Shown piece after piece: positions 16,579-25,721 of a DNA stretch of 64,000 nt. The position numbers and the translations under genes are program-made. The notes under the pieces were generated by a model, which saw only the letters and a list, made by a program, of their open reading frames with translations, was not told the origin of the DNA and ran no database searches. This DNA comes from Endozoicomonas sp. G2_2 (GTDB lineage: Bacteria > Pseudomonadota > Gammaproteobacteria > Nevskiales > Salinisphaeraceae): positions 124,001-188,000 of the forward strand of contig NZ_JAGHQU010000005.1 of the NCBI RefSeq assembly GCF_017744135.1. The letters are read 5' to 3'. Position 1 is the stretch's first letter; every line of letters starts with the position of its first letter.

Positions 16579-18468
16579 CTAAGCGCGGCCCGTGTCAGAC
16601 TTTTTCGGCCGCCGGCGTTCCATCTGGCGCGCCAGGCGACTGCTGCGCGCCACGTCGGAGAGGGTGAGCACGCCTTCGACCTCGCGCGGATGGCTCATCC
16701 GGCCATCGGCGGTGACCAGCGCGACCTCGCACTTCGCGGCACGCAGGCGCCCGACGATATCGAAGATCATGTCGTCGGCGCCGACCACGATGTAGTCGGT
16801 CTCCATATGCTCGTCGGCCCAGCTGCGAATCCGCGCACGCCGCGTCAGCCGGTAGTGCCGGCGCGAGGAAAAGATCGCCTGGATATTGTGATCGGCGTCC
16901 ATCACCAGCACGTTCGGCGTCTGGCGGCCGAAACGCCGGAAGCGCCGGCGAATCTCGGCCAGGCCGCGGCTGTTGCCGACCCGTACCACCCGCGGGTCGT
17001 AGAAGTCCGAAGCCTTCTGGAGCATGAACAGATTGGTCTCCAGCGAGCCCGGCACCGGATGATTGCGCCGCGTCAGCTTGAAGGTATAGACCGTGTCCGC
17101 CATCAGGAACTGGCGCACGTAATAGGCGATCGACACCACGATGATCATGGGGATGATCACGTGATAGTCGCGCGTCATCTCGAAGATGATCACGATCGCG
17201 GTGAGTGCGGCGCCGGTGGCGCTGGCCACCACGGCGGCCATGCCCAGCACCGCCATGGTCGCGACGTCGAGCTCGAACCAGGGCGCGACGTGCTGCATGC
17301 CCACCGCGAAGGCCCCGCCGAGCGTGGCGCCCAGATACAGCGCCGGCGAGAACACGCCGCCGGATGCCCCCGAGCCGAGCGTGAGCGAGGTCGCCAGCAG
17401 CTTGGCCACGAACAGCAGCAGCAACAGCCACGGGGCGGTCAGTGCATTCTCGAGAATGTCCTGAATCGTGGCGTAGCCCACGCCTTCGATGTAGTAACGC
17501 CCGGTCAGCGAGACGAACGCATACATCATCACGCCGACCAGCCCCATGCCGAGAACATGGCGCAGGTAGTCGTTACCCGGCATGCGCTCGAACGCGCCCT
17601 CGAACAGATAGATGCTGCGCGTGAACACCAGTGCGGCCAGGCCCATCACCACGCCGAACACAACATAAACGCCGAGCAGCTCGGGCGAATTTAGGTCCAG
17701 CGCGTTATTGGCCAGCGCCGGAATGTCGAAGGAGGGCGTATTGCCGAACAGCGCCCGGCCGACGAACGACGCCGCGCCCGTGGCCAGCGCGACGGGAATC
17801 AGCGTGCGCCCGGAGGTTTCGGGCAGGATGATCTCGATGGCGAACAGCAGCCCGCCGAGCGGGGCGTTGAAGGTCGCTGCGATGCCCGCGGCCGCGCCCG
17901 CGGCGATCAGCGTATTGCGCTGCCACTCGCGCAGCATCGTCGCCTGGCCAAGGCTCGAACCGATGGCCGAGCCAATCTGGATGATCGGTCCTTCGCGGCC
18001 CACCGCGCCGCCGGTCGCGATCGAGATCGACGACGCGAGCGCCTTGGTGGCCGCCACGCCGGGACGAATACGCCCGCCCTTGTAGTAGATCGCGTCGATG
18101 ACTTCGGGCACGCCGTGGCCCTTGGCCTCGGGGGCGAAGTTCTGCACCAGAAAGGTCACCGCCACCGCGCCGAGCATCGGCACGATGATGATCCAGGCGC
18201 CGAAGGGGCTGGCCGCGGTGTGCGCGTTGGCGTCGTAGGCCCGCGAGAGTTCGCCGAAGAAGGCGAGATTGTGGAAGACGGCGATCAGATCGCGGAATAT
18301 CGAAGCGCCATAGCCTGCCGCAATGCCCACGCCCACGGCGAGCAGGCTGAGCACGAGGCCAGAACGTTCGATAGTGCGCGGCCGAGCCAATGCCTTCCCT
18401 TGATCGGTGAACCGGACAGGCGAGCCGCCGAGAGCCGTACTCGCGCACCCGTCGGGGCCGATGGACAT
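16579..18468 (-). CDS. ClC-type chloride channel/transporter with C-terminal CBS region
   Basis: 629 residues if translated from the ATG at 18468. A TTG at 18390 after AAGGGAAGG would give a 603-residue protein starting MARPRTIERSG and is an attractive alternative. Ion-pathway motifs are visible: AKGHGVPE at about 115-122, GREGP with the gating Glu at 157-161, and GSGASGGVFSP near 375. The C-terminal 160 residues contain two CBS-like halves, the second ending in GVLTLSDVARSS. Whether it is a channel or a Cl-/H+ exchanger is not decided here. Confidence 0.9.
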   Translation of the reverse strand: MSIGPDGCASTALGGSPVRFTDQGKALARPRTIERSGLVLSLLAVGVGIAAGYGASIFRDLIAVFHNLAFFGELSRAYDANAHTAASPFGAWIIIVPMLGAVAVTFLVQNFAPEAKGHGVPEVIDAIYYKGGRIRPGVAATKALASSISIATGGAVGREGPIIQIGSAIGSSLGQATMLREWQRNTLIAAGAAAGIAATFNAPLGGLLFAIEIILPETSGRTLIPVALATGAASFVGRALFGNTPSFDIPALANNALDLNSPELLGVYVVFGVVMGLAALVFTRSIYLFEGAFERMPGNDYLRHVLGMGLVGVMMYAFVSLTGRYYIEGVGYATIQDILENALTAPWLLLLLFVAKLLATSLTLGSGASGGVFSPALYLGATLGGAFAVGMQHVAPWFELDVATMAVLGMAAVVASATGAALTAIVIIFEMTRDYHVIIPMIIVVSIAYYVRQFLMADTVYTFKLTRRNHPVPGSLETNLFMLQKASDFYDPRVVRVGNSRGLAEIRRRFRRFGRQTPNVLVMDADHNIQAIFSSRRHYRLTRRARIRSWADEHMETDYIVVGADDMIFDIVGRLRAAKCEVALVTADGRMSHPREVEGVLTLSDVARSSRLARQMERRRPKKSDTGRA

Positions 18469-18598
18469 CGTCGGTTGCGGCGCTGCCAGACGCTGGCGCG
18501 GCCGCCTGAATTGCGTGGAGTATACAGCAACCGCGGGCGCAACCGAAGCCGTGGCGTGGCCACGACAGGCGAATTCGGCCTGTTAAGCTCGGTCGGGC

Positions 18599-19402
18599 AT
18601 GAGCACGGCACACCGGATCAACGCACTGCGGCATCGGCTCAAGGCGCCGGTGGTGAAATGGCTCGGCGCGGAGTCGCGCCCGCTGGGCATGCCGCGCAAC
18701 GACTTCGCGCGGCTCTGCGAGCATCTTGCGCGTGCCGATGTCGTGCTCGTCGAGGGGCGCTCGCGGGTGTCCGGCGTGATCCAGAGTGTGACCCTGAGTG
18801 CATGGACCCACGCCGCCCTGCATCTGGGCACGCTCGCAGAAGTCGCCGCGCGGGGCGCCGACGTGCAGGCCCTGCGCCGCGAGGGCGCGTCCGACAACAC
18901 GCCTATCCTGCTCGAGGCCGAACTCGGGCGCGGCGTGCATCTGTCGCCGATCACGCGGTATCGCCACGAGCATCTGCGCCTGTGTCGTGCGCGAGAGCTC
19001 ACCGCCGACGATGCCGATGCGGTGGTCGACTTCTGCCTGCAGCGTCTGGGCACGCCCTACAATCTGCGCCAGATCACCGATCTGCTGCGGTTCTTCTTCC
19101 CCTACGGCCTGCTGCCCAGGCGCTGGCGCTCCACGCTGTTCGAGATCGGGCACGGCGACATGGCGCGCACGATCTGCTCCACGCTAATCGCCCGGGCATT
19201 CGCCAGCGTGCGCTACCCGATCCTGCCCACCCTGCATCGCGGCGAGGACGGCGCGATGGTGTTCCATCGGCGCAATGCGCGGCTGATCACGCCGCGCGAT
19301 TTCGACCATTCGCCGTATTTTGACATCATCAAGTATCCGTTTTTCGGCGACGACGTCGCGCGTTACCGCGAGCTGCGCTGGGAGGACGAGACCGAGCCGT
19401 AG
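18599..19402 (+). CDS. YiiX-like NlpC/P60-superfamily cysteine hydrolase
   Basis: 267 residues. The order of motifs is that of the circularly permuted papain-like group. An early DVVLVEGRSRVSGVIQSVT leads into WTHAALHLG (His) near residue 70. A later LGTPYNLRQ and a Cys in ARTICSTLIARAF near residue 195 follow. Permuted NlpC/P60 proteins such as YiiX act on amide or ester bonds in lipids or peptides; the substrate is unknown. No signal peptide is evident. A GC-rich hairpin with GCCCGGG arms at 19424-19441 separates it from the convergent AhpD-like gene. Confidence 0.72.
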   Translation: MSTAHRINALRHRLKAPVVKWLGAESRPLGMPRNDFARLCEHLARADVVLVEGRSRVSGVIQSVTLSAWTHAALHLGTLAEVAARGADVQALRREGASDNTPILLEAELGRGVHLSPITRYRHEHLRLCRARELTADDADAVVDFCLQRLGTPYNLRQITDLLRFFFPYGLLPRRWRSTLFEIGHGDMARTICSTLIARAFASVRYPILPTLHRGEDGAMVFHRRNARLITPRDFDHSPYFDIIKYPFFGDDVARYRELRWEDETEP

Positions 19403-19444
19403 CCCGTCCGGCAGGCACGGCCGGCCCGGGCCCGCCCGGGCGCG

Positions 19445-19750
19445 TTACTTCGAGAACATGTGCGTGGCGTGGGTAATCGCGCCGCCGGCGCGGATCGCGG
19501 CTGCCACGACGGCCGTCTCGCTGAGCTCTTCGTCCGACGCGCCCGCGTCTCGGGCGGCCTGGGTATGGAGCTCGATGCAGTAGGGGCACTGTGTGGTCAG
19601 CGCCACGGCGACGGCGAGCAGCTGCTTGGTCTTGCCGTCGATCGCGCCGTCGGCAAAGGCCGCCTTGTCGAAGGCCCAGAACGCCTTCATGCCGTCCTTG
19701 GCGTTCTTGTCGAGTTCGCCCAATCGTTCCAGATTTCCGGCTTCGTACAT
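19445..19750 (-). CDS. AhpD-like carboxymuconolactone decarboxylase family protein
   Basis: 101 residues, start preceded by GGAGGAGA. The redox motif TTQCPYCIELHT puts Cys at 55 and 58 and a His at 62, the arrangement of AhpD-type peroxidase partners. The helical scaffold is short and complete for the family. It probably has thiol-dependent peroxidase or related redox activity in the cytoplasm. No peroxiredoxin gene is adjacent. Confidence 0.9.
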   Translation of the reverse strand: MYEAGNLERLGELDKNAKDGMKAFWAFDKAAFADGAIDGKTKQLLAVAVALTTQCPYCIELHTQAARDAGASDEELSETAVVAAAIRAGGAITHATHMFSK

Positions 19751-19933
19751 GGTGTCTCCTCCGATTCCAGTCGGCTGTTAATACTTGGTTTTTATCGCCA
19801 CCGCAGAGATGGCGTCCCATCGACACTGCGCCGGCCTTCGAATGCTGTCAACGCAACGGTTGGCGGCGCGCGGTGAACATCGATGGCCGCCTGCTGTCCC
19901 TAGCCGGTAAGGCTTTCATGGCGGAACAGGGCG

Positions 19934-20935
19934 ATGCGACATATCCACGACAGGCGCTTCGCGCGTAGCCCGGCACGCCGCGTGTTGCTGGGCTGTTTTT
20001 TGGGATTCGTCGCGCTGGGCGGCGCGGGTTGCAGCGGCCACGGCGTGGCTCAGGCACAGTCGGCCGAGAGCGCCCCGGCCTTCGCGCATTACCGCAACGC
20101 GCGCTACGACTATGAGTTCGACTACCCGGCCAGTTTCGAAGCCGAGCCGGTCGCCGGCCACGGCGATGGCCGCGTGATGCGTTCCGATCAGGCCACGCTG
20201 CGCGTGTTCGGTGTGCAGCTGGCGGGGCGTTCGCTGCGCGCGCTGGCCGCCAGCGAGATCGCCGATCCGACCGCGGCAAGCGAGATCCAGAACAGCGAGG
20301 GCAGTGTGGTGCTCGTGCAGGAACAGCCGCACACGACGCGCACCGTGAAAACGATCGCGCTCTCCGGCGACCGGGCCGCGGTACTGGTGATCGACGGCGC
20401 GCTGGCGCCGCCCAACAGCCGCGAACGCCTGCTGGCCAGTTTCAAGCCGGTGTCGCAGGGGGCAGCCGACGACGGCGAAACCGACGCCGATCGGCGCTAC
20501 CGCAATCCGGCGCTGGGTTTTTCCATCGAGCGCCCGCGGGGCGCGCGAGTGTCGCGCGATAGCGCCGACAGCGTGTCCTTTGCCGTTCTCGGCCCCGCGA
20601 ACCAGGCAGCCAGCGAAATCAGCGACGGCTTCACGCTCACCGTGGTGCGCGATACGCGTATCGACGCCGATACGCTGGCGGAATATGCCGAGGCGGTTCG
20701 CCCGGACGGCGCGCCGTCGGCCCAGCGCCTGACCGTGGGCGATCAGCCGGTACTGCGCTACGAGAGCCAGTCGGAACTGGGCGATACGGTTACCCATTGG
20801 CTGTTCATGCCGGCCACCGGCGGTCTTTACCACGTGAGTGCGACGGTCAGCGGGCCGACGCGGGATTATCCGTCCCAGATTCGCGACATGCTGGCGAGCC
20901 TGCGCTTCGACGCGGGCCAGGCATCCGCGCGATAG
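19934..20935 (+). CDS. Lipoprotein of unknown function with two similar halves
   Basis: 333 residues. The signal peptide (VLLGCFLGFVALGGAGC) ends in a lipobox-like GGAGC with Cys near residue 33. Two regions each begin with a tyrosine/arginine-rich motif (YRNARYDYEFDYPASFEAEP and YRNPALGFSIERPRGARV) and end in a short basic strand, indicating an internal duplication of a PsbP-like or MOG1-like fold. The function is not recognised. Confidence 0.65.
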   Translation: MRHIHDRRFARSPARRVLLGCFLGFVALGGAGCSGHGVAQAQSAESAPAFAHYRNARYDYEFDYPASFEAEPVAGHGDGRVMRSDQATLRVFGVQLAGRSLRALAASEIADPTAASEIQNSEGSVVLVQEQPHTTRTVKTIALSGDRAAVLVIDGALAPPNSRERLLASFKPVSQGAADDGETDADRRYRNPALGFSIERPRGARVSRDSADSVSFAVLGPANQAASEISDGFTLTVVRDTRIDADTLAEYAEAVRPDGAPSAQRLTVGDQPVLRYESQSELGDTVTHWLFMPATGGLYHVSATVSGPTRDYPSQIRDMLASLRFDAGQASAR

Positions 20936-20970
20936 ACGTCAAACCGGCGGCAACGCGCCCGCGCGGACGC

Positions 20971-21357
20971 TCAGCGCGGCTGGCTCTGCCGGGCGCCGGG
21001 TGCGGGCCGGGTCGCCAGAAAGACCGCGATCAGGCACAGCCCGGCGATCACGCCGGCCGCCAGCGGCCAGTAATCGATATGCCACCACACGATCACGGCG
21101 CTGACTGCAATCATGGCCAGGGCCGTGCACTTGGTACGTAGCGACAGCGCCCGTTCGCGCTCCCAGCTCACGATGGCCGGGCCCGCGTAGCGGTTGGCAC
21201 GGATCCACGCGGCAAAGCGTGGCGAACCGCGCGACGCCAGCGCCAGTGCAGCCAGCATGAAAGGCGTCGTGGGCAGCAGCGGCAGGAACACGCCCAGTAC
21301 GCCGAGCGCGAACAGAACCGCCGCCCCGGCCACCTGCAGGCGCTGGACGAGCGTCAT
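20971..21357 (-). CDS. YbaN-family (DUF454) inner-membrane protein
   Basis: 128 residues. GVLGVFLPLLPTTPFMLAAL near residue 18, followed by FAAWIRANRYAGPAI, is the DUF454 signature. Two further hydrophobic helices fill the C-terminal half. The biochemical role of YbaN is not established. Confidence 0.88.
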   Translation of the reverse strand: MTLVQRLQVAGAAVLFALGVLGVFLPLLPTTPFMLAALALASRGSPRFAAWIRANRYAGPAIVSWERERALSLRTKCTALAMIAVSAVIVWWHIDYWPLAAGVIAGLCLIAVFLATRPAPGARQSQPR

Positions 21358-21480
21358 GCCGGCACGCCCGACTCAGGCGGCGTGGCGACGCGGTTGTACG
21401 CGCGGGGCAAAGGCATGGCGCGATGCTACGCCGTGCGCCGCGTCGCTGTCATGCGCTCATCCTCGGCGAAGGCGAGCCCG

Positions 21481-21486
21481 TATACT
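21481..21486 (+). promoter_or_regulatory. Possible -10 box of the YihY gene
   Basis: TATACT matches the sigma70 -10 consensus in five of six bases. Transcription would start near 21493, which supports translation from 21516 rather than from the in-frame codon at 21423. No good -35 hexamer is seen at 17 bases. Confidence 0.35.
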
Positions 21487-21515
21487 CGGGTTCGACTCCC
21501 CGCCAGGACGAGGTG

Positions 21516-22550
21516 ATGGTGCACCGTCGCAATGCCAGGAAACTTTCGCTCGACACGCCGGTTCGGCGAGACGGCCGCGGGCGTCGCGCCGGCACGCCGG
21601 TCAACATTCCCTTCAAGGGTTGGCGCGATGTGGTGCTGCGCGTCTACCACGCCTTTAACGACAACAATCTCTCGATCATTGCCGCCGGGGTGTCTTTCTA
21701 CGGCATGCTGGCGATCTTTCCCGGCGTCGCGGCCTTCGTGTCGGTTTATGGGCTCATCCAGGATCCGGCGAACGTCGTGGACCAGATGGAGGCGCTGTCC
21801 GGCGTTGTGCCGCCGGATGTCGTGTCCACCGTCACCGGGCAGATGACCCAGGTGGCCGCCCGGCCGGAAGCCTCGCTGGGTTTTGCCGCGCTGTTTACGC
21901 TGGCGCTCGCACTGTGGAGCGCGCGCAAGGGCACGACAGCGCTGATGATCGCGCTCAATGTCGTCTATGCCGAGCGCGAGACGCGCAATTTTTTCGTCAA
22001 GATCGCGGTATCGCTCGCCCTCACGCTTGCCATCGTGCTCGGTCTGAGCGCGGTGGCCCTGCTGGCGGCGGGTGTGCCGCTGCTGCTGGCCGGGCTGGGT
22101 TTCGGCGACTGGATCGTGGCGGTCGGCCGCGGGGTCGGGCTGGGCGCCGCGGCGCTGCTGCTGATGATCGGCATCGCCGGGCTGTATCGCTATGCGCCCA
22201 GTCGCCGGCCGCCGAAGTGGCGCTGGGTCATGGTGGGCGCGGCAGTGGTCACCGTATTCTGGATACTCGGCTCGCTGGCGTTCTCGGTCTATGTGGCGTT
22301 CTCGGATTCCTATTCCGCGACCTACGGCTCGCTCGGCGCCGTGGTCGTGGTGCTGACCTGGCTCTATATCACCGTGCTGATCATGCTCGTGGGTGGGGAG
22401 CTCAACGCGCAGCTGGAATTCCAGACCGCGCGCGACACCACCACCGCGGGCGATCGGCCCATGGGTCAGCGCGGTGCGTTCGTGGCCGACAATATTGCCC
22501 AGCGCGCCGAGGAAATCGATTTCGAGAAAAACAAGACAGGGCCCGGTTGA
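21516..22550 (+). CDS. YihY/BrkB (UPF0761) family inner-membrane protein
   Basis: 344 residues from the ATG at 21516, which has GGACGAGG close upstream; an in-frame start at 21423 would add 31 poorly conserved residues. Family motifs are AFNDNNLSIIAAGVSFYGMLAIFP, here split over the first helix, then LWSARKGTTALMIALN and YSATYGSLGAVVVVLTWLY. About six membrane helices. The C-terminal tail is charged (EEIDFEKNKTG). Once annotated as ribonuclease BN, the family is now regarded as a membrane protein of unknown function. The stop overlaps the next start (TGATG). Confidence 0.88.
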   Translation: MVHRRNARKLSLDTPVRRDGRGRRAGTPVNIPFKGWRDVVLRVYHAFNDNNLSIIAAGVSFYGMLAIFPGVAAFVSVYGLIQDPANVVDQMEALSGVVPPDVVSTVTGQMTQVAARPEASLGFAALFTLALALWSARKGTTALMIALNVVYAERETRNFFVKIAVSLALTLAIVLGLSAVALLAAGVPLLLAGLGFGDWIVAVGRGVGLGAAALLLMIGIAGLYRYAPSRRPPKWRWVMVGAAVVTVFWILGSLAFSVYVAFSDSYSATYGSLGAVVVVLTWLYITVLIMLVGGELNAQLEFQTARDTTTAGDRPMGQRGAFVADNIAQRAEEIDFEKNKTGPG

Positions 22551-23500
22551 TGACACACGCCGAAGACTTCTGGATCGACAGCAGCGCGGCGCCTGCCGAA
22601 CGGATCCACGTGCGCGAAAAACATGCCGATGGTGAGCCCACGGCCCCCGGCAAGGCCGTGCTCTTCGTGCATGGCGCGACCTATCCGGGCGCGATGTTCG
22701 ACGTGCCGGGCAGCAGTTGGCTCGATCACGCCGTGGCGGATGGCTACGCTGCCTATGCGCTCGACGTGCGCGGTTACGGTGCCTCGACGCGCTCTGCGGC
22801 GCTCGACGCGCCCGCCGCGGACAACCCGCCGTTCGCGCGTGCCGAGAGCGCGGTCGCCGACATCGCGGATGTGATCGCGGCCATCCGCGAACGCGCCGGC
22901 GTCGACACCGTGGATGTGGTCGGCTGGTCCTGGGGCACGATGACCACCGGCATGTATGCCGCGACCCGGCCGGGCACGATCAACCGCCTGGTACTGTTCG
23001 CGCCCGTGTTCTGCTGCGAGCAACGCACCCGCATCGCCGCACTGGCCGATCCCGACGATGCGCTTCGCCTGCGCCCGCTCGGCGCCTACCGCACCGAAAC
23101 CGCTGCCCAGGCGCGCGAACGCTGGGACGCCGAAATCACCGTCGAAGACCCGGCCGAATGGCGCGACCCGGCGATTATCGACGCCTGGTTCACCGCCATG
23201 CTCGCCGACGAGCCGGGTGATGCCGTGCGTGCGCCCAACGGCGTGCTCGTGGATCTGTGGGAGGCGTTCAACGGCCGCGCGCGCTATGAACCGGGCGAGA
23301 TCGACGTGCCGGCGCTGGTGATCCGTGCCACCCAGGACGCCACTGCCGTGCGCGACGACGGGCTGGCGCTGTTCGACCGGCTGGGGAGTACGCACAAGCA
23401 GTACGACGAGATTGGCCGCGGCACCCATTTCCTGCTGCTCGAGCGCCGTGCCCCGCAGCTGTTCACCCGTGTGAGCCGGTTTCTAGACAGCCCGCTCTGA
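22550..23500 (+). CDS. Alpha/beta-hydrolase fold protein
   Basis: 316 residues from an ATG overlapping the YihY stop, so translation is coupled. The oxyanion motif is FVHGATYPG near 40, the nucleophile elbow GWSWGT puts Ser at about 127, the acid is probably in the RATQDAT segment, and the His lies in GRGTHFLLLE near the end. LDVRGYGAST and the wide cap region resemble esterases and haloalkane-type hydrolases, but the halide-binding residues cannot be confirmed. Substrate unknown. Confidence 0.85.
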   Translation: MTHAEDFWIDSSAAPAERIHVREKHADGEPTAPGKAVLFVHGATYPGAMFDVPGSSWLDHAVADGYAAYALDVRGYGASTRSAALDAPAADNPPFARAESAVADIADVIAAIRERAGVDTVDVVGWSWGTMTTGMYAATRPGTINRLVLFAPVFCCEQRTRIAALADPDDALRLRPLGAYRTETAAQARERWDAEITVEDPAEWRDPAIIDAWFTAMLADEPGDAVRAPNGVLVDLWEAFNGRARYEPGEIDVPALVIRATQDATAVRDDGLALFDRLGSTHKQYDEIGRGTHFLLLERRAPQLFTRVSRFLDSPL

Positions 23501-23508
23501 CAGGCCGC

Positions 23509-24774
23509 TCAGCCCAGTACGGCGCGCAGCAGGAAGTAGAACACCGCCGTGAACAGCGCCGCGCCGGGTAGCGTGAGCAGCCAGCCGAGGAACACGCCCC
23601 GGAGCACCGACAGATCGAGCGCGCGCAGCCCGCGCGCCATGCCCACGCCCAGCACGCCGCCGACCAGCGTCTGGGTGGTGGATACCGGCAGCCCGAAGAA
23701 GGTCGCCAGAACCACGGTACTCGCGGCGGCCAGCTCGGCCGCAAAACCACGCGTCGGGGTCAGCTCGGTGATGCGCGAGCCGATGGTGCGCATCACCTTG
23801 TGGCCATAGGTCGCCAGGCCGAAGACGATGCCCGCGCCGCCGAGGATCAGCACCCAGCCGGGCAGCTCCGAGCTTTCGCCGACCGCCTGCGGGTCATTGA
23901 GCACATTGATGATCGCGGCGACCGGGCCGACCGCGTTGGCCACGTCGTTGGAGCCGTGGGCGAAGGCCATGGTGGCCGCAGTGAACACCTGCGCCACCGC
24001 GAAGATGCGCTCGACGTTGCGGTAGCGATCGGAGGCGCGCGCCTCGGCCGACAGATCGATCCGTCGCAGCAGCGCCGCGCTCGACGCCGCCGCGACCAGG
24101 CCGAGGGCCACGGCGCCGGCCACGCCGGCCCCGATGCTCAGCTCCAGACCGATATGCGACAGCCCCTTGATCAGCGTCACGAGGCAGATCACGAACGCCG
24201 CGAGGAATACATAGGCCGGCAGGTAGCGGCGCGCGCCCACGGCCGGGTCCGGATGGTTGAACACCAGCCGGCGGATGGATTCGAACAGCAAAAAGGCGAT
24301 CGCGCCGGCCAGTAGCGGCGATACAACCCAGCTGGCGGCGATCTTGCCGATTTCGCCCCAGTTCACCGGCCCCGCCCCGAAGGCGACCAGCGCGAAGCCC
24401 AGAATGCCGCCGACGATCGACTGGCCGGTCGAGACCGGCACGCCGCGCATCGAGGTCACGACCAGAAAGCTGCCGGCACCGAGCAATGCGGAGAGCATGC
24501 CGATGACCAGCGTGTCCGGGTCGTCGGCGACGATCTGTGGGTCGATGAGCCCGCCGCTGATGGTTTCGGTCACCTCGCCGCCGGCCAGCCAGGCGCCGAG
24601 GAACTCGAAAACGCCGGCGATGATCACCGCCTGACCCAGCGTGACGGCGCCGGAACCCACCGACGTGCCCATGGCATTGGCGACGTCGTTGGCGCCGATG
24701 CCCCAGGCCATGAAGAACCCGAAAAGACAGGCCAGGATCAGCAGCAGATCGGCGTGTTGCGCGATGATCGACAT
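23509..24774 (-). CDS. PiT-family inorganic phosphate transporter
   Basis: 421 residues with two inverted halves. GANDVANAMGTSVGSGA at about 27-43 and HGSNDVANAVGPVAAI near 275 are the paired PiT signatures that bind phosphate and cation. About ten to twelve membrane helices. The protein takes up phosphate (as metal-phosphate or Na+/H+ symport). The DUF47 gene lies upstream on the same strand, 157 bases away, a pairing common in bacteria. Confidence 0.93.
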   Translation of the reverse strand: MSIIAQHADLLLILACLFGFFMAWGIGANDVANAMGTSVGSGAVTLGQAVIIAGVFEFLGAWLAGGEVTETISGGLIDPQIVADDPDTLVIGMLSALLGAGSFLVVTSMRGVPVSTGQSIVGGILGFALVAFGAGPVNWGEIGKIAASWVVSPLLAGAIAFLLFESIRRLVFNHPDPAVGARRYLPAYVFLAAFVICLVTLIKGLSHIGLELSIGAGVAGAVALGLVAAASSAALLRRIDLSAEARASDRYRNVERIFAVAQVFTAATMAFAHGSNDVANAVGPVAAIINVLNDPQAVGESSELPGWVLILGGAGIVFGLATYGHKVMRTIGSRITELTPTRGFAAELAAASTVVLATFFGLPVSTTQTLVGGVLGVGMARGLRALDLSVLRGVFLGWLLTLPGAALFTAVFYFLLRAVLG

Positions 24775-24931
24775 GTAGCAGGCCTTAGCGCGCGCCGCGA
24801 CCGGCGGGGAAGACGTGATCCACGACGGAGCGGCCCATGGGCTCTACGGCGGCGGCAACAAAGCGGTTGGCGTTAACGATGACGACTCTCACGGGTTGGC
24901 GCGGCGCGCGCAGGGTAGCGCAAAGCAAGCG

Positions 24932-25618
24932 TCAACGGGCCATCATGATCTGCAGGCGCGCGCCCACGGCTTCGGCGCGGTCGGATATGCGCCCGATCCA
25001 GTGGATCACGCGATAGAGGAAAATCACTTCCAGCGGGGGCAGTTCCGCTTCCAGTGCCAGCAGCTGGCTGCGAATGCCCACCTGCGCCTCGTCCGCGCGT
25101 TTTTCCAGCCGGCCGAGCTCGACCACCATGTCGGCGATCATCTCGCTGACATTGCGCCCGAACCCGGAGTCCAGCAACTCGTCGATTTCTTCCAGCACCT
25201 TGCGTGCCTGGTGTACGGCCTCGATGGAGATCTGCAGGTATTCGCGGATCGGCGCATCGAGGCTGTCCGGGAACTGCATCTTCCGGCCCGTCATCAGGCC
25301 GGATATGTCCTTGACCTTGTTGATGATCTTGTCCTGCACGTCGATCAGCACGAGCAGGTCGGAGCGCGAGATCGGCAAAAACAGCGTGCTGGGCAGATTG
25401 AGCCGGATCTTGTCCTTGAGGTCGTCGGCGTTGTGCTCGCATTGGGAAATGCGTTCGTGCACTTGTTCGGCGGCCGTCCAGTCGCCGGCGCGGCTGGCAT
25501 CGAGATACTCGACCAGCAACGCGGTGCCGCGATCGACTTCGTGAATATGCTCGGTCAACGCGCCGAACGGCGAGCGGCCGAACAGGCGCGATAGCGGACT
25601 GGTCTTGCTCGGATCCAT
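24932..25618 (-). CDS. DUF47/TIGR00153 family PhoU-like protein
   Basis: 228 residues, mostly amphipathic helices. The sequence around ISQCEHNADDLKDKIRLNL and FLPISRSDLLVLIDVQDKI shows the acidic metal-binding pattern of the PhoU-like DUF47 family. It precedes a pit gene, where such proteins are thought to control phosphate uptake. Direct regulation of the transporter is inference from synteny. Confidence 0.9.
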   Translation of the reverse strand: MDPSKTSPLSRLFGRSPFGALTEHIHEVDRGTALLVEYLDASRAGDWTAAEQVHERISQCEHNADDLKDKIRLNLPSTLFLPISRSDLLVLIDVQDKIINKVKDISGLMTGRKMQFPDSLDAPIREYLQISIEAVHQARKVLEEIDELLDSGFGRNVSEMIADMVVELGRLEKRADEAQVGIRSQLLALEAELPPLEVIFLYRVIHWIGRISDRAEAVGARLQIMMAR

Positions 25619-25721
25619 GGCGTCCTCCTTTTACCCCCGAATATCCACCCGAATGTCCATGATACGGGCAACGTCACGCGCGGGGCGCGATTCGCCGCGG
25701 CAGGCGGCGATCCGGGGCGAT

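Noticed and set aside
21481-21512. GGTTCGACTCC motif like a tRNA T-arm
   Set aside because: No acceptor stem, D-arm or anticodon arm can be folded around it, and it sits in the leader of the YihY gene.
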